Shown here: positions 8,295 to 16,209 of the stretch, in pieces
Numbering within the stretch: the stretch's first letter is position 1
Layout of the letters: each line of letters starts with the position of its first letter
NCBI GenBank assembly: GCA_019347575.1
Contig: JAHWKY010000030.1
Location: 1 to 60,869, forward strand
Reading direction: 5' to 3'
Source: Actinomycetota bacterium
GTDB lineage: Bacteria; Actinomycetota; Nitriliruptoria; Nitriliruptorales; Nitriliruptoraceae
Length of the DNA stretch: 60,869 nucleotides
The notes under the pieces: generated by a model
Databases searched by the model: none
What the model was told of the DNA's origin: nothing
What the model saw: only the letters and a program-made list of their open reading frames with translations
Made by a program: the position numbers and the translations under genes

Positions 8295-10658
8295 GTGAGG
8301 ACGCTCGATCACGAGATAGCACCCGGGCGCCGACCGCCGACGACCGGTCGAGCCGGGTCGCGCACTGTCGGGTCGTTCGCGTTCCTCCTCTTGCTGGTAG
8401 TCGTCGTCTCGACCGGCGCGAGCACGGAGTCGGTGATCCCTACCGCTACCGCGGCGGGTGTCGCGGTAGTGCCGACTCCGGATCACGAGCATCTGCTCGC
8501 GCAGCCAGCCCAGTCCTCGTCGGAACGGTTCGAGGCGGCGGTCGCAGCCGCTGGTGGGGATGTTGTCGGCCGCATCGCTCGGCTCGGCATCCACATCATC
8601 GAGGTGCCCACACGGCGCGCCCCGGAAGCGTTACGAGACCTGTCGAGGTCCAGCGCGGTCGCGTTCGTCGAGCGCGACGCTCCCGTCACGCTCCTGACGC
8701 GACTCCCCAACGACCCTCTCTACGAGTTCCAGTGGAGTGCTGAACTCGTGCGTGCGCCGGAGGCGTGGTCGATCTCGGTGGGGGACGAAGAGGTCCTTAT
8801 AGCGGTTCTCGACACGGGTGTGGATGAGTCACATGAGGACCTCCAAGGCTCGGTCGTGGGTGAGGCGAACTTCATCGATCCGGCGGCGCAGGCGGACGAC
8901 GATCACGGGCACGGCACGCTGGCGGCCGGGGCAGCCACCGCACGCACCGACAACGGACGTGGTGTCGCCGGGCCGTGCTGGACCTGCTCCATCCTGGATG
9001 TGAAGGTGCTGGACGAGCAGGGCCGGGGAAGCCTGTCGAGCGTGGCGTCGGGGCTCGTGTACGCGACCGACCAGGGCGCCGACATCATCAACATGAGCCT
9101 CGGCTCATCCAACCCCTCGAGCACCCTCCAGTCGGCGGTGACCTACGCCGAGCAACGCGGCGTCCTGTTGGTCGCCGCGGCCGGCAACGCCGGGACGACC
9201 GACCTCGTCTATCCCGCCGCCTACGACGAGGTCATCGGGGTCGCCGCGGTGGACGAGTTCGACCAGCGCTACTCGTGGTCCTCGCACGGCGGTTGGGTCG
9301 ACGTCGCCGCTCCTGGATGCACGCCGTCGACCGACTTCGACCCGTCGCGCCGGTACTCGTGGTTCTGCGGGACCTCCGCCGCCAGCCCGATCGTCGCCGG
9401 GATCGCTGGCATGGCGTTCGCGCTCGGAGCCCGACCGACGAACGAACAGGTCAGAACCGCGCTCTCGACGACGGCGATCCCCGTCGGTGACATCGTCAGG
9501 TTCGGACGGGTCGACGCGGGAGCAACACTGCAGACGTTCGTCGCCGCGTCGCCGTCCCCGTCACCCTCGCCCAGTCCGTCACCCTCGCCCAGTCCGTCAC
9601 CCTCTCCGTCCCCCTCGCCGAGCCCGTCGCCGTCGCCCAGTCCGTCGCCGTCGCCGAGCCCGTCTCCCTCGATCGCACCGCTACCCCCGATCAGCGACGG
9701 TGACGACGAGCCCGTTCCCGCGCCCGCGCCGGGCACGACCATCGAGCGTCTGGCGGGGAGCGATCGGTACGAGACCGCCGTCACCATCAGCCGCACGACG
9801 TTCGACTCGGGGCTCGATGAGGTCTTCTTGGTCAGCGGCGAGCGCTTCCCTGACGCGCTCAGCGCTGGTGCTGCCGCGGCGACGGTCGGGAGCCCGGTGC
9901 TGCTCACGCGCCCCGACGTCCTGCCGCAGCCGGTCGCGGACGAGCTGCGTCGGCTCGCGCCACGTCGGGTCACGATCGTCGGGGGACCTGACGCCGTCGA
10001 GTTGGAGGTGGCGGAGCGAGCCGGTGCTGCAGCTGGCGCACCCCTACGGCGGGTGGCGGGGGCGACCCGGTACGAGACGGCCGCGGCAGTCGCGGCAGCG
10101 TACTTCGCCGCCCCGCTCGGCACGGCGTACGTGGCCACCGGCGAGACCTTCCCCGACGCGCTGGCGGGCGTGCCCGCGGCGGGGAGTGACGACGCCCCCC
10201 TGCTGCTCGTGACCAGGGACGACGTCCCGGTCGCCGTCGAGGCGATGCTGGAACGCCTCGCCCCAGAGCGGATCATCCTGCTGGGAGGCGAGGAGGTGAT
10301 CACGCCGGAGGTGGCTCGGCGGCTCGCGGAGATCACACCCGACTTGCAGCGGATCGCCGGCGCCGACCGCTACGCGACCGCGGCCGCGATCGCGGAACGC
10401 ACCTTCCCGGGTGAGTCCGCCGCCGTGTTCCTGGCGACCGGGACGACCTTCCCGGACGCGCTCGCGGGAGGCGCGGCCGCTGCAGCTCTACCTGCTCCGA
10501 TCGTGCTAGTGACGCGCGACGCCGTACCGGACCCGTCACAGGAGGAGCTCACCCGTACAGGCGCGCACACCCTCAAGGTGCTCGGTGGGGTGCTGGCGAT
10601 CTCGGAGGACACCGCCCAGCAGGCGGCGCAGTTCGCCAGCGAGGGCGATCCCGCCTAG
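8295..10658 (+). CDS. Secreted S8 subtilisin-like protease with three CWB2 wall-binding repeats
   Basis: A 787-residue protein. An N-terminal arginine-rich stretch and hydrophobic segment (FAFLLLLVVVVSTGA, about 28-42) form the export signal. A propeptide-like region follows (about 60-130). The peptidase S8 domain carries the triad Asp173 (IAVLDTGVD), His206 (DHGHGTLAAG) and Ser361 (CGTSAASPIVAG). A Pro-Ser linker (about 420-458) leads to three CWB2 repeats, each starting like ERLAGSDRYETA, RRVAGATRYETA and QRIAGADRYATA, which bind secondary wall polymers. It is thus an exoprotease held on the cell surface. The start is leaderless GTG. It converges with the next gene, with 28 bases between the two stops. 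Confidence 0.92.
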   Translation: MRTLDHEIAPGRRPPTTGRAGSRTVGSFAFLLLLVVVVSTGASTESVIPTATAAGVAVVPTPDHEHLLAQPAQSSSERFEAAVAAAGGDVVGRIARLGIHIIEVPTRRAPEALRDLSRSSAVAFVERDAPVTLLTRLPNDPLYEFQWSAELVRAPEAWSISVGDEEVLIAVLDTGVDESHEDLQGSVVGEANFIDPAAQADDDHGHGTLAAGAATARTDNGRGVAGPCWTCSILDVKVLDEQGRGSLSSVASGLVYATDQGADIINMSLGSSNPSSTLQSAVTYAEQRGVLLVAAAGNAGTTDLVYPAAYDEVIGVAAVDEFDQRYSWSSHGGWVDVAAPGCTPSTDFDPSRRYSWFCGTSAASPIVAGIAGMAFALGARPTNEQVRTALSTTAIPVGDIVRFGRVDAGATLQTFVAASPSPSPSPSPSPSPSPSPSPSPSPSPSPSPSPSPSPSPSPSIAPLPPISDGDDEPVPAPAPGTTIERLAGSDRYETAVTISRTTFDSGLDEVFLVSGERFPDALSAGAAAATVGSPVLLTRPDVLPQPVADELRRLAPRRVTIVGGPDAVELEVAERAGAAAGAPLRRVAGATRYETAAAVAAAYFAAPLGTAYVATGETFPDALAGVPAAGSDDAPLLLVTRDDVPVAVEAMLERLAPERIILLGGEEVITPEVARRLAEITPDLQRIAGADRYATAAAIAERTFPGESAAVFLATGTTFPDALAGGAAAAALPAPIVLVTRDAVPDPSQEELTRTGAHTLKVLGGVLAISEDTAQQAAQFASEGDPA
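9549..9669 (+). repeat. Pro-Ser linker low-complexity repeat
   Basis: About 120 bases of near-tandem CCGTCGCC/CCCTCGCC-type hexamers encode alternating Pro and Ser residues. They separate the subtilase catalytic domain from the CWB2 wall-anchoring repeats and probably span the cell wall as an extended linker. Confidence 0.9.
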
Positions 10659-10686
10659 TCGGAAAAGGCGGGGGCGGCGTCGCTGT

Positions 10687-11886
10687 TCAACGCAGCTGCA
10701 GGTCCCGGACGTGGGCGTCGGTGTCGAGGTGGCGCGGGCGCTCCCCGGAGGACCGATCGCCCCGGTTCTCGAACGCCTGAGCCAGGCGCAATCGCTCTGA
10801 CGCGCACGTGGCGAACGACGACACGATGCGCTCGTCGCTGCGGCTGAACCCCACGGGGCGCTCGTCCTCGACGACCACCAGCAGCACGTGTTCCTCGGGG
10901 TCGAGGCACTCGAGCGGAGCGATGAGCGCGCGAGGCATGTCTCCGAACGGCCGTCGCAGACGCTTCACGCCGACGCCCCGCATCCGTTCGAGCAGCAGCG
11001 TCGTGCTGAGCTCGTCGATCATCACGGCGACGTCGTCCCGGTGACGCCACGCCTGCCACCGAACCGAGCCGTCGGGTCGTGCGGCGACGACCTGGGCGCG
11101 CGTCGCCTCGAACGCCTCGAGAGCCGCGTGCAGGATCGAGCTGATCACGGCGTGCCCGTCGGCCTCCGCCAGGCTGACCCGTTCGAAGAGCAGCCGCAGC
11201 GCGCGCTCCTCCTCCGCCCTCTGCACCTGGGAGTAGTACGCGGCGTGGGCGGGGATCAGCGGGAAGACCAGCAGGGCCATCTGCCACGGCTCGTCGAGGA
11301 ACCGCACGGCCGCGAGCCCCAGCGAGGTGTTCGCGGCCCACCCAACCATGAGGATGAGCACGTTCTGGCGCAGCACGGCGTGCAGGGGCTGACCGGAGGA
11401 CCGAGCGATGGCGACACCGACGAGCGTGTTGTTCACCAGGAAGTAGAAGGCCATCCCGATGGCGGCGGCACCGAGGTGCAGCCCGTCCGGGGCGACGAGC
11501 CACGCCACCATGGATGCGCCGCCTGCGGCGAGGGCGTGCTGAGCGGCGTTGAAGACCTGCTTCAACGGTTCTCGGCGGCCCCAGCGACCCAGGTACATGC
11601 CGCCGCCGCTGGCGAGCATGAGCCACCCGGGCGACAGCACGAACATCCCGACGGCGACGATCGCTTCCGAGAGGCCCCAGCCCCACCTCTGCCGGCCGAT
11701 CCGTCGCATCACGAGCGGCATCTCGGTGACGGCGGTGGCGAGCAGGAATGCGCCGAACCAGTTGGGAGAGAGCGTGTCGGGCACGAGCGTCACGGCTGCG
11801 GTGACCAGCACGACGGCCGCCGTGACCAACGTGAAGACGTAGCCACGCACGGAGGTGGATGGGGGAGGGGCGGCGGCCGCGATCAC
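10687..11886 (-). CDS. Integral membrane sensor protein with C-terminal GAF-like domain
   Basis: A 399-residue protein. The GTG at 11886 overlaps the TGA of the upstream subtilase gene by 4 bases (GTGA), which decides the start; the longer leucine-rich frame is antisense to the Trp repeat. Residues about 15-240 hold 7-8 membrane segments with the patterns LKQVFNAAQHALAAGG and FYFLVNNTLVGVAIAR. The same kind of membrane module often precedes GGDEF/EAL domains in actinobacterial cyclic-di-GMP proteins. Here the cytoplasmic part (about 250-380: ISSILHAALEAFEATRAQVV to VVEDERPVGFSRSDERIV) resembles a GAF domain, and no GGDEF, EAL, kinase or phosphatase motif follows. Coupling to a secreted protease suggests a shared role, unproven. 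Confidence 0.65.
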   Translation of the reverse strand: MIAAAAPPPSTSVRGYVFTLVTAAVVLVTAAVTLVPDTLSPNWFGAFLLATAVTEMPLVMRRIGRQRWGWGLSEAIVAVGMFVLSPGWLMLASGGGMYLGRWGRREPLKQVFNAAQHALAAGGASMVAWLVAPDGLHLGAAAIGMAFYFLVNNTLVGVAIARSSGQPLHAVLRQNVLILMVGWAANTSLGLAAVRFLDEPWQMALLVFPLIPAHAAYYSQVQRAEEERALRLLFERVSLAEADGHAVISSILHAALEAFEATRAQVVAARPDGSVRWQAWRHRDDVAVMIDELSTTLLLERMRGVGVKRLRRPFGDMPRALIAPLECLDPEEHVLLVVVEDERPVGFSRSDERIVSSFATCASERLRLAQAFENRGDRSSGERPRHLDTDAHVRDLQLR

Positions 11887-13394
11887 CGCCAGGCCGCCGT
11901 GTTCCAGGTAGAGCTCGCCCAGGACGACCACGACCAGCTCGAGCTGTTCCAGGACGAGGAGTCCCACGACGAGCCGTTCCAGCTCGAGGAGTTCCACGAG
12001 GAGCTGTTCCAGCTCGAGGAGTTCCAGGACGAGCTGTTCCAACTCGAGCTCGTCCACGTCTTGGGGTCCCAGGCGTTGCCGAACACGTCGACCTCGCCCT
12101 CGACGGCCTCACCGTCGACGTACACGACGCTGGTGCCGCGGGCGGCCTGGAGCGAACCGGATCCGTCACCGCTGAAGGCCGGCTCCAGCGGGGCGAGCTG
12201 CCCCCGGTCCACCTTCCGCCACTGGAACCAGCCCGCCCCGTCGCCCCGCCCGTTACCGCTGGGGTAGTGGGCACCGGACACGACGCGAGCCCGGATCGTG
12301 TCGACGTCGTCGTCGGGGTGAGCCTGCACGAGCACGGCGGTGGCGCCGGCCACGAGAGCCGCGGCGTGTGACGTGCCCGAGCCGCGGATGTAGCTCGCGT
12401 CCTGCAGCGCGTCCGGGTTCTCGGTGGCCACCGTCGAGCTGGGATCGACGGGCGCGACCAGGTGCGTCCCGGTCGCGAGCAGTTCGGGCTTCGCGAGCCC
12501 GTCGACGGTCGTGGCGGTGGCGGAGAACGCGGCCGCGCTGCCGGCGTCGTGGTCGAACGCCCCGACCGTCAACGCCGCCGGTGCTGCGCCAGGGTTGGTG
12601 ACGGCGGCGTCCGTGCCGCCGTTGCCGGCGGTCGCGACCGGCACGATGCCCGCGGCGTGCACGCGCTGGACGGCGTAGGCGAGGGGATCGACCGTCGCGG
12701 ACTGCTGGCTATCGGTCGCGTAGGCGAGGAGCAGGACGTCGACGCCGTACACCTCGCGGTGGCTGACCGTCCACTGCAGCGCCGCGAGCACCTGGCTGAC
12801 GTCGGTGGCTCCGTCGGCGCCGGCGACCTTGACCGACAGGATGCTCGCCCCCGGAGCCGCGCCCATCCAGCGGCCCCCGCTCGCGGTGCCATCACCGGCG
12901 ATCAGGCCGGCCATGACGGTCCCGTGCCCGTACACGTCGTCGCTGGTGCCGTCGCCCGCGAAGTTCTGGCCGTGGATCACCCGCCCGGCCAGGTCGGGGT
13001 GATCGGAGACCCCGGTGTCGACCAGCGCCACCGTCGCTCCCGCCCCGGTCAGACCGTGGCGCCAGGCGGCCTTCATCCCCAACTTGTCGCCACCGCTGTA
13101 GCGCGGGAGCGCGTCGGCGTCGCTGGCAGCCGTCGGCGTCAGGCTCCGATCGGCGGCGACGAAGACGGTGTCGGGATCGCGATCGAGGCGTTCCGCAGCG
13201 AGTCGGTCAGCGGCCACGAGGGCGACGTCGAGGTCGTCGAGGACCGCCGTCACCCGCCCCGCATCGAGGTCCGCGGCCGTGGCACCGGGTGCCAGTCCGA
13301 CGATCCACGTGGTCGCAGGTGGTGGCGCGGCGAAGAGGCCACCGAGCACCAGCAGCGTCGCGACCGCGACGGCGGTACGGCTTATCCGGGCCAT
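11883..13394 (-). CDS. Secreted S8 subtilisin-like protease with C-terminal Trp-every-5 repeat
   Basis: A 503-residue protein. The ATG at 13394 follows GAGGGG by 6 bases; the signal peptide is residues 1-25 (RTAVAVATLLVLGGLFAAPPPA). The S8 domain shows Asp in VALVDTGVSDHPDL, His in DVYGHGTVMAGL and Ser in IRGSGTSHAAALVAGA. After a short domain (VVYVDGEAVEGEVDVFGNAWD) the last 57 residues place a tryptophan at every fifth position, mostly W-N-S-S-S. It carries no CWB2 repeat, unlike the neighbouring subtilase. Its stop overlaps the start of the membrane sensor gene. The Trp-rich tail may attach the enzyme to the wall or to a partner; that function is a guess. Confidence 0.88.
   Translation of the reverse strand: MARISRTAVAVATLLVLGGLFAAPPPATTWIVGLAPGATAADLDAGRVTAVLDDLDVALVAADRLAAERLDRDPDTVFVAADRSLTPTAASDADALPRYSGGDKLGMKAAWRHGLTGAGATVALVDTGVSDHPDLAGRVIHGQNFAGDGTSDDVYGHGTVMAGLIAGDGTASGGRWMGAAPGASILSVKVAGADGATDVSQVLAALQWTVSHREVYGVDVLLLAYATDSQQSATVDPLAYAVQRVHAAGIVPVATAGNGGTDAAVTNPGAAPAALTVGAFDHDAGSAAAFSATATTVDGLAKPELLATGTHLVAPVDPSSTVATENPDALQDASYIRGSGTSHAAALVAGATAVLVQAHPDDDVDTIRARVVSGAHYPSGNGRGDGAGWFQWRKVDRGQLAPLEPAFSGDGSGSLQAARGTSVVYVDGEAVEGEVDVFGNAWDPKTWTSSSWNSSSWNSSSWNSSSWNSSSWNGSSWDSSSWNSSSWSWSSWASSTWNTAAWR
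11889..12056 (-). repeat. 15-base tandem repeat encoding W-x-S-S-S units
   Basis: Twelve tryptophan codons occur at exact 15-base spacing. Units read WTSSS, WNSSS (four), WNGSS, WDSSS, WNSSS, WSWSS, WASST, WNTAA and a final WR before the stop. The repeat degrades toward the 3' end. The antisense reading gives a spurious Leu-Glu-rich frame. Confidence 0.95.
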
Positions 13395-13493
13395 CGTTAA
13401 CCCCTCTGCCTCCACTACGGGTAACGGCACGGACCGTAACTAGCTGAAAGTGACTAGGCAGATACGCGGCGTTGCGTGCGCGCAGCGCACGTC

Positions 13494-13826
13494 TCAGTAG
13501 GGTGGGGTGTGGCGCCCCCAGGGGTCGCGTCCCGGCTCCGGTGTTCCGCCCCGGTCCGCCACGAGCTGGGCCAGATCGCTCTCCATGCGCGCGATCCGTG
13601 CCAACAGTGCGGCCATGCCGCGGGTCAGGAACGCGACGATCATCAGCAGCGCGCCCGCGGCGAAGGTGAGGACCCAGACGATGACCGCGCCGGCGGTGTC
13701 CCCGTCGGAGAACGCCAACCCCCCCGCGACGACGCCGGCGAGTCCGACGACGTACGCGAGCGACTGCGCCACCGCGGCGGCGCCGCGCAGGTCCTTGGGT
13801 GAGGGGATGCGGTCCACGGGTCGCAT
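13494..13826 (-). CDS. Small two-helix membrane protein, unknown function
   Basis: A 110-residue protein starting MRPVDRIPSPKDLRGAAA. Two hydrophobic segments (SLAYVVGLAGVVAGGLAF and AVIVWVLTFAAGALLMIVAFL) are followed by an amphipathic helix (LLARIARMESDLAQLVADRGG) and a Pro/Gly-rich tail (GRDPWGRHTPPY). It is not recognised as a named family. The ATG at 13826 is preferred because the upstream frame is arginine-rich noise. It is divergent from the next gene. Confidence 0.6.
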   Translation of the reverse strand: MRPVDRIPSPKDLRGAAAVAQSLAYVVGLAGVVAGGLAFSDGDTAGAVIVWVLTFAAGALLMIVAFLTRGMAALLARIARMESDLAQLVADRGGTPEPGRDPWGRHTPPY

Positions 13827-13890
13827 GGTCGCACACGCGTCGCCCGGTGCCGGCGCCCGCCACCTGCGACGCCACACGCGGAGGAGTCGG

Positions 13891-13896
13891 TACCCT
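13891..13896 (+). promoter_or_regulatory. Candidate -10 element TACCCT (NAD-salvage cluster)
   Basis: TACCCT lies 31 bases before the TTG at 13928, with GGAGG between them. It is the likely promoter of the three-gene run ending in the phosphoribosyltransferase gene. Confidence 0.35.
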
Positions 13897-13927
13897 GCCG
13901 TCTCGAGCGGTTCATGGAGGTGCAGGG

Positions 13928-14302
13928 TTGGACGACACCTCTCCGATCTCCTCCTGGGATGTCGCGCTGGCACGTCTCGAGGACTACCTGCTCGCCTACC
14001 CCTACGACCGGTCGCTACCCGATCTCGACACGATCCTCGTCGAGGCTGACGTGACGCGCGACTTCATCGAGAGCGACGACCGCGCTCTCAAGGTCCTCCA
14101 CGAGGCCATCGTCGCCAGGCCGCTGTCGTCAGCCGATGCGGTCGCGCGGGTCCGTACCGAGGTCGAGCTGCTGACCCTCGAGGTCCGCGTCCTCACCGAG
14201 CGGCTGCGACACCCACGAACGACCGATGAGGAGGCCGCCACGGCCAGCGCGCGCTTGGCTAGGGTGCGACGGAAGCTCAACGAGATCCGCGACCTGCTCT
14301 GA
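13928..14302 (+). CDS. Hypothetical helical protein upstream of pncA
   Basis: A 124-residue protein using a TTG start with GGAGG 7 bases upstream; no ATG or GTG fits the frame better. It begins LDDTSPISSWDVALARLEDYL and is predicted almost entirely helical, with a long charged stretch (VRTEVELLTLEVRVLTERLRH, then RLARVRRKLNEIRDLL) likely to form a coiled coil. It has no signal peptide or membrane segment. It is 5 bases upstream of pncA, so probably co-transcribed. Function not recognised. Confidence 0.6.
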   Translation: MDDTSPISSWDVALARLEDYLLAYPYDRSLPDLDTILVEADVTRDFIESDDRALKVLHEAIVARPLSSADAVARVRTEVELLTLEVRVLTERLRHPRTTDEEAATASARLARVRRKLNEIRDLL

Positions 14303-14307
14303 GGCAC

Positions 14308-14898
14308 ATGCCGACCACGTGGGACCCCGCCACCGCGCTGGTCGTCGTCGACGTCCAGAACGACTTCGCCGATCCCGACGGTCGCCTGTACGTGCCGGGC
14401 GGCGACGAGGTCATCCCCGCCATCAACGATGCCGTACGTTCGGCCGACGAGGCGCGCGCGACGATCGTCTACACCCAGGACTGGCACCCCGAGGTCACGC
14501 CGCACTTCGAGAAGGACGGCGGCATCTGGCCCGTCCACTGCGTCAAGGGCACCTGGGGTGCAGCCTTGCACCCCGACCTCGTCGTGATCCCCGGACCCGT
14601 GATCCGCAAGGGCGTCGAGGGCGAGGACGGCTACAGCGCCTTCACCGTGCGCGATCCGGAGACGGGCGAGGAGGACCCCACCGACCTCGACGGGGTGCTC
14701 CGGGAGCGTGGCATCGAGCGGGTGGTCATCGTCGGTCTCGCCCAGGACGTGTGCGTCAGGGCGTCGGCCCTCGACGCGGTCGAGCGCGGTTACGACACGG
14801 TCGTCCTGCGGCACGCGACCGCCCCGGTCGAGCGCGAGCCGGGCGACGGCGACCGCGCGAACGACGAGATGGTCGAGGCGGGCGTGACACTCGCGTGA
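14308..14898 (+). CDS. pncA: Nicotinamidase
   Basis: A 196-residue isochorismatase-fold hydrolase converting nicotinamide to nicotinate plus ammonia. The triad is Asp15 (VVVDVQNDF), Lys101 (VIRKGVEG) and Cys149 (LAQDVCVRASAL); metal ligands are Asp58, His60 and His66 (TQDWHPEVTPHF). All are intact. Its TGA overlaps the GTG of the next gene by 4 bases, coupling it to nicotinate phosphoribosyltransferase, so nicotinamide recycled from NAD is carried to nicotinate mononucleotide by adjacent enzymes. Confidence 0.95.
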   Translation: MPTTWDPATALVVVDVQNDFADPDGRLYVPGGDEVIPAINDAVRSADEARATIVYTQDWHPEVTPHFEKDGGIWPVHCVKGTWGAALHPDLVVIPGPVIRKGVEGEDGYSAFTVRDPETGEEDPTDLDGVLRERGIERVVIVGLAQDVCVRASALDAVERGYDTVVLRHATAPVEREPGDGDRANDEMVEAGVTLA

Positions 14899-16208
14899 AC
14901 CTCGGGCTCCACACGGACCTCTACGAGCTCCGGATGGTCGAGTCCTACCTCGCCGCCGGGATGACCGGCGCTGCGACCTTCAGCCTGTTCGTCCGCCCGC
15001 ACCGGGCGCGACCCTGGCTGCTCGCTGCGGGTCTCGAGCGCGTCCACGAGACCCTCGCGGGGTACCGCTTCGGCGGCCCCGAACTCGACTACCTGCGGGA
15101 ACAGGGTGTGGGAGACGGGGCGCTCGAGTGGTTCTCGACCTTCGAGACCGAAGGCGAGCTGGTGGCGGTCCCGGAGGGCACGGTGGTCCTGGGCGACGAG
15201 CCGTTGCTGGAGTTCACCGCTCCGCTGCCCGTGGCCCAGCTGCTCGAGACCGCGCTGCTCAACGTCGTCCACCTCGACACGCTGCTCGCGACCGAGGCCG
15301 CGCGGTGCGTGATCGCCGCCGAAGGACGCAGCGTCGTCGACTTCGGTTTCCGACGCGCGCACGGGTTCGAGGCCGGGATGCGTGCCGCCCGGTGCAGCTA
15401 CCTGGCCGGAGCTGGCGCGACCTCCAACGTCGAGGCCGGCCGCCGGTTCGGCCTGCCCATCACGGGAACGATGGCCCACGCGTACGTGCAGGCCCACGAC
15501 GACGAGCGCGAGGCGTTCCGTCGCTTCGCCCGTGACCACCCCCACGGAGTGACGCTGCTCGTGGACACCTACGACACCGAGGCCGGCGTGGCCAACGCGA
15601 TCGCGGTCGCCCACGAGCTCGCCACCGAGGACATCGCGGTCCAGGCCGTCCGCCTCGACTCCGAACCGCTCGACGAGCTCGCCCGCAGCACCCGCTCCCA
15701 GCTGGACAGCGCCGGCCTGCGGAAGGTGCGCGTCTTCGCGTCCGGAGGTCTGGACGAGGAGCGCATCGCGGCGCTCGTCGCCGCCGGCGCCCCGATCGAC
15801 GGGTTCGGAGTGGGCACGGCCCTGGCCGTGTCACGCGACTATCCGGCGCTCGACATCGTGTACAAGCTGGTGGCCTACGACGGCGTGCCGAGGGCGAAGT
15901 ACTCGACCGGCAAGGAGCTGCTCCCGGGTCCCAAGCAGGTCAGACGGCCGGACGGCCTGGGTAGCGACGTGCTCGACGTCAGGGCTGGCGATGCGCCGGG
16001 CGAGCCCCTGCTGCTCCCGGCGTGGCGGGACGGCGAGGTGCTGCTCGGCACGGCCCTGGGCGAAGCCCGGGAGCGTGCCGCCGACCAGCTGGCACGGCTA
16101 CCCGACGCGTGGACCCGGCTTCCGGGCCCCGACCCCCCGCCGGTCCCGAGGGTCTCGGACGCGCTACGGCAACTTGCTGCCGAGGTACGCGCGCGCGAGG
16201 TGGCGTGA
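14895..16208 (+). CDS. pncB: Nicotinate phosphoribosyltransferase
   Basis: A 437-residue enzyme joining nicotinate to PRPP to make nicotinate mononucleotide, the committed step of NAD salvage. GTG at 14895 overlaps the pncA stop. Signatures: LHTDLYELRMVESYLAAGM at the N-terminus, SVVDFGFRRAHG, SNVEAGRRFGLPITGTMAHA, LLVDTYDTEAGV, and YKLVAYDGVPRAKYSTGK with GPKQVRR near the C-terminus. It ends one base before the convergent M61 peptidase gene ends. Confidence 0.95.
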   Translation: MNLGLHTDLYELRMVESYLAAGMTGAATFSLFVRPHRARPWLLAAGLERVHETLAGYRFGGPELDYLREQGVGDGALEWFSTFETEGELVAVPEGTVVLGDEPLLEFTAPLPVAQLLETALLNVVHLDTLLATEAARCVIAAEGRSVVDFGFRRAHGFEAGMRAARCSYLAGAGATSNVEAGRRFGLPITGTMAHAYVQAHDDEREAFRRFARDHPHGVTLLVDTYDTEAGVANAIAVAHELATEDIAVQAVRLDSEPLDELARSTRSQLDSAGLRKVRVFASGGLDEERIAALVAAGAPIDGFGVGTALAVSRDYPALDIVYKLVAYDGVPRAKYSTGKELLPGPKQVRRPDGLGSDVLDVRAGDAPGEPLLLPAWRDGEVLLGTALGEARERAADQLARLPDAWTRLPGPDPPPVPRVSDALRQLAAEVRAREVA

Positions 16209-16209
16209 T

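Noticed and set aside
6735-8594. Minus-strand extension of the deoC frame across glyS
   Set aside because: The family match begins at the GTG at 6734 with a ribosome site; the extension is antisense to glyS.
9549-9669. Short tandem repeats considered as a CRISPR array
   Set aside because: Units are about six bases without spacers and encode an in-frame Pro-Ser linker.
11889-12056. 15-base repeats considered as a CRISPR or VNTR regulatory array
   Set aside because: They are in-frame codons of the subtilase tail with no unique spacers.
10655-12274. Long minus-strand frames extending the membrane sensor gene upstream through a Leu/Glu-rich start
   Set aside because: The extension is an alternate frame of the Trp-repeat DNA of the subtilase; the GTGA overlap at 11883-11886 gives a natural start.
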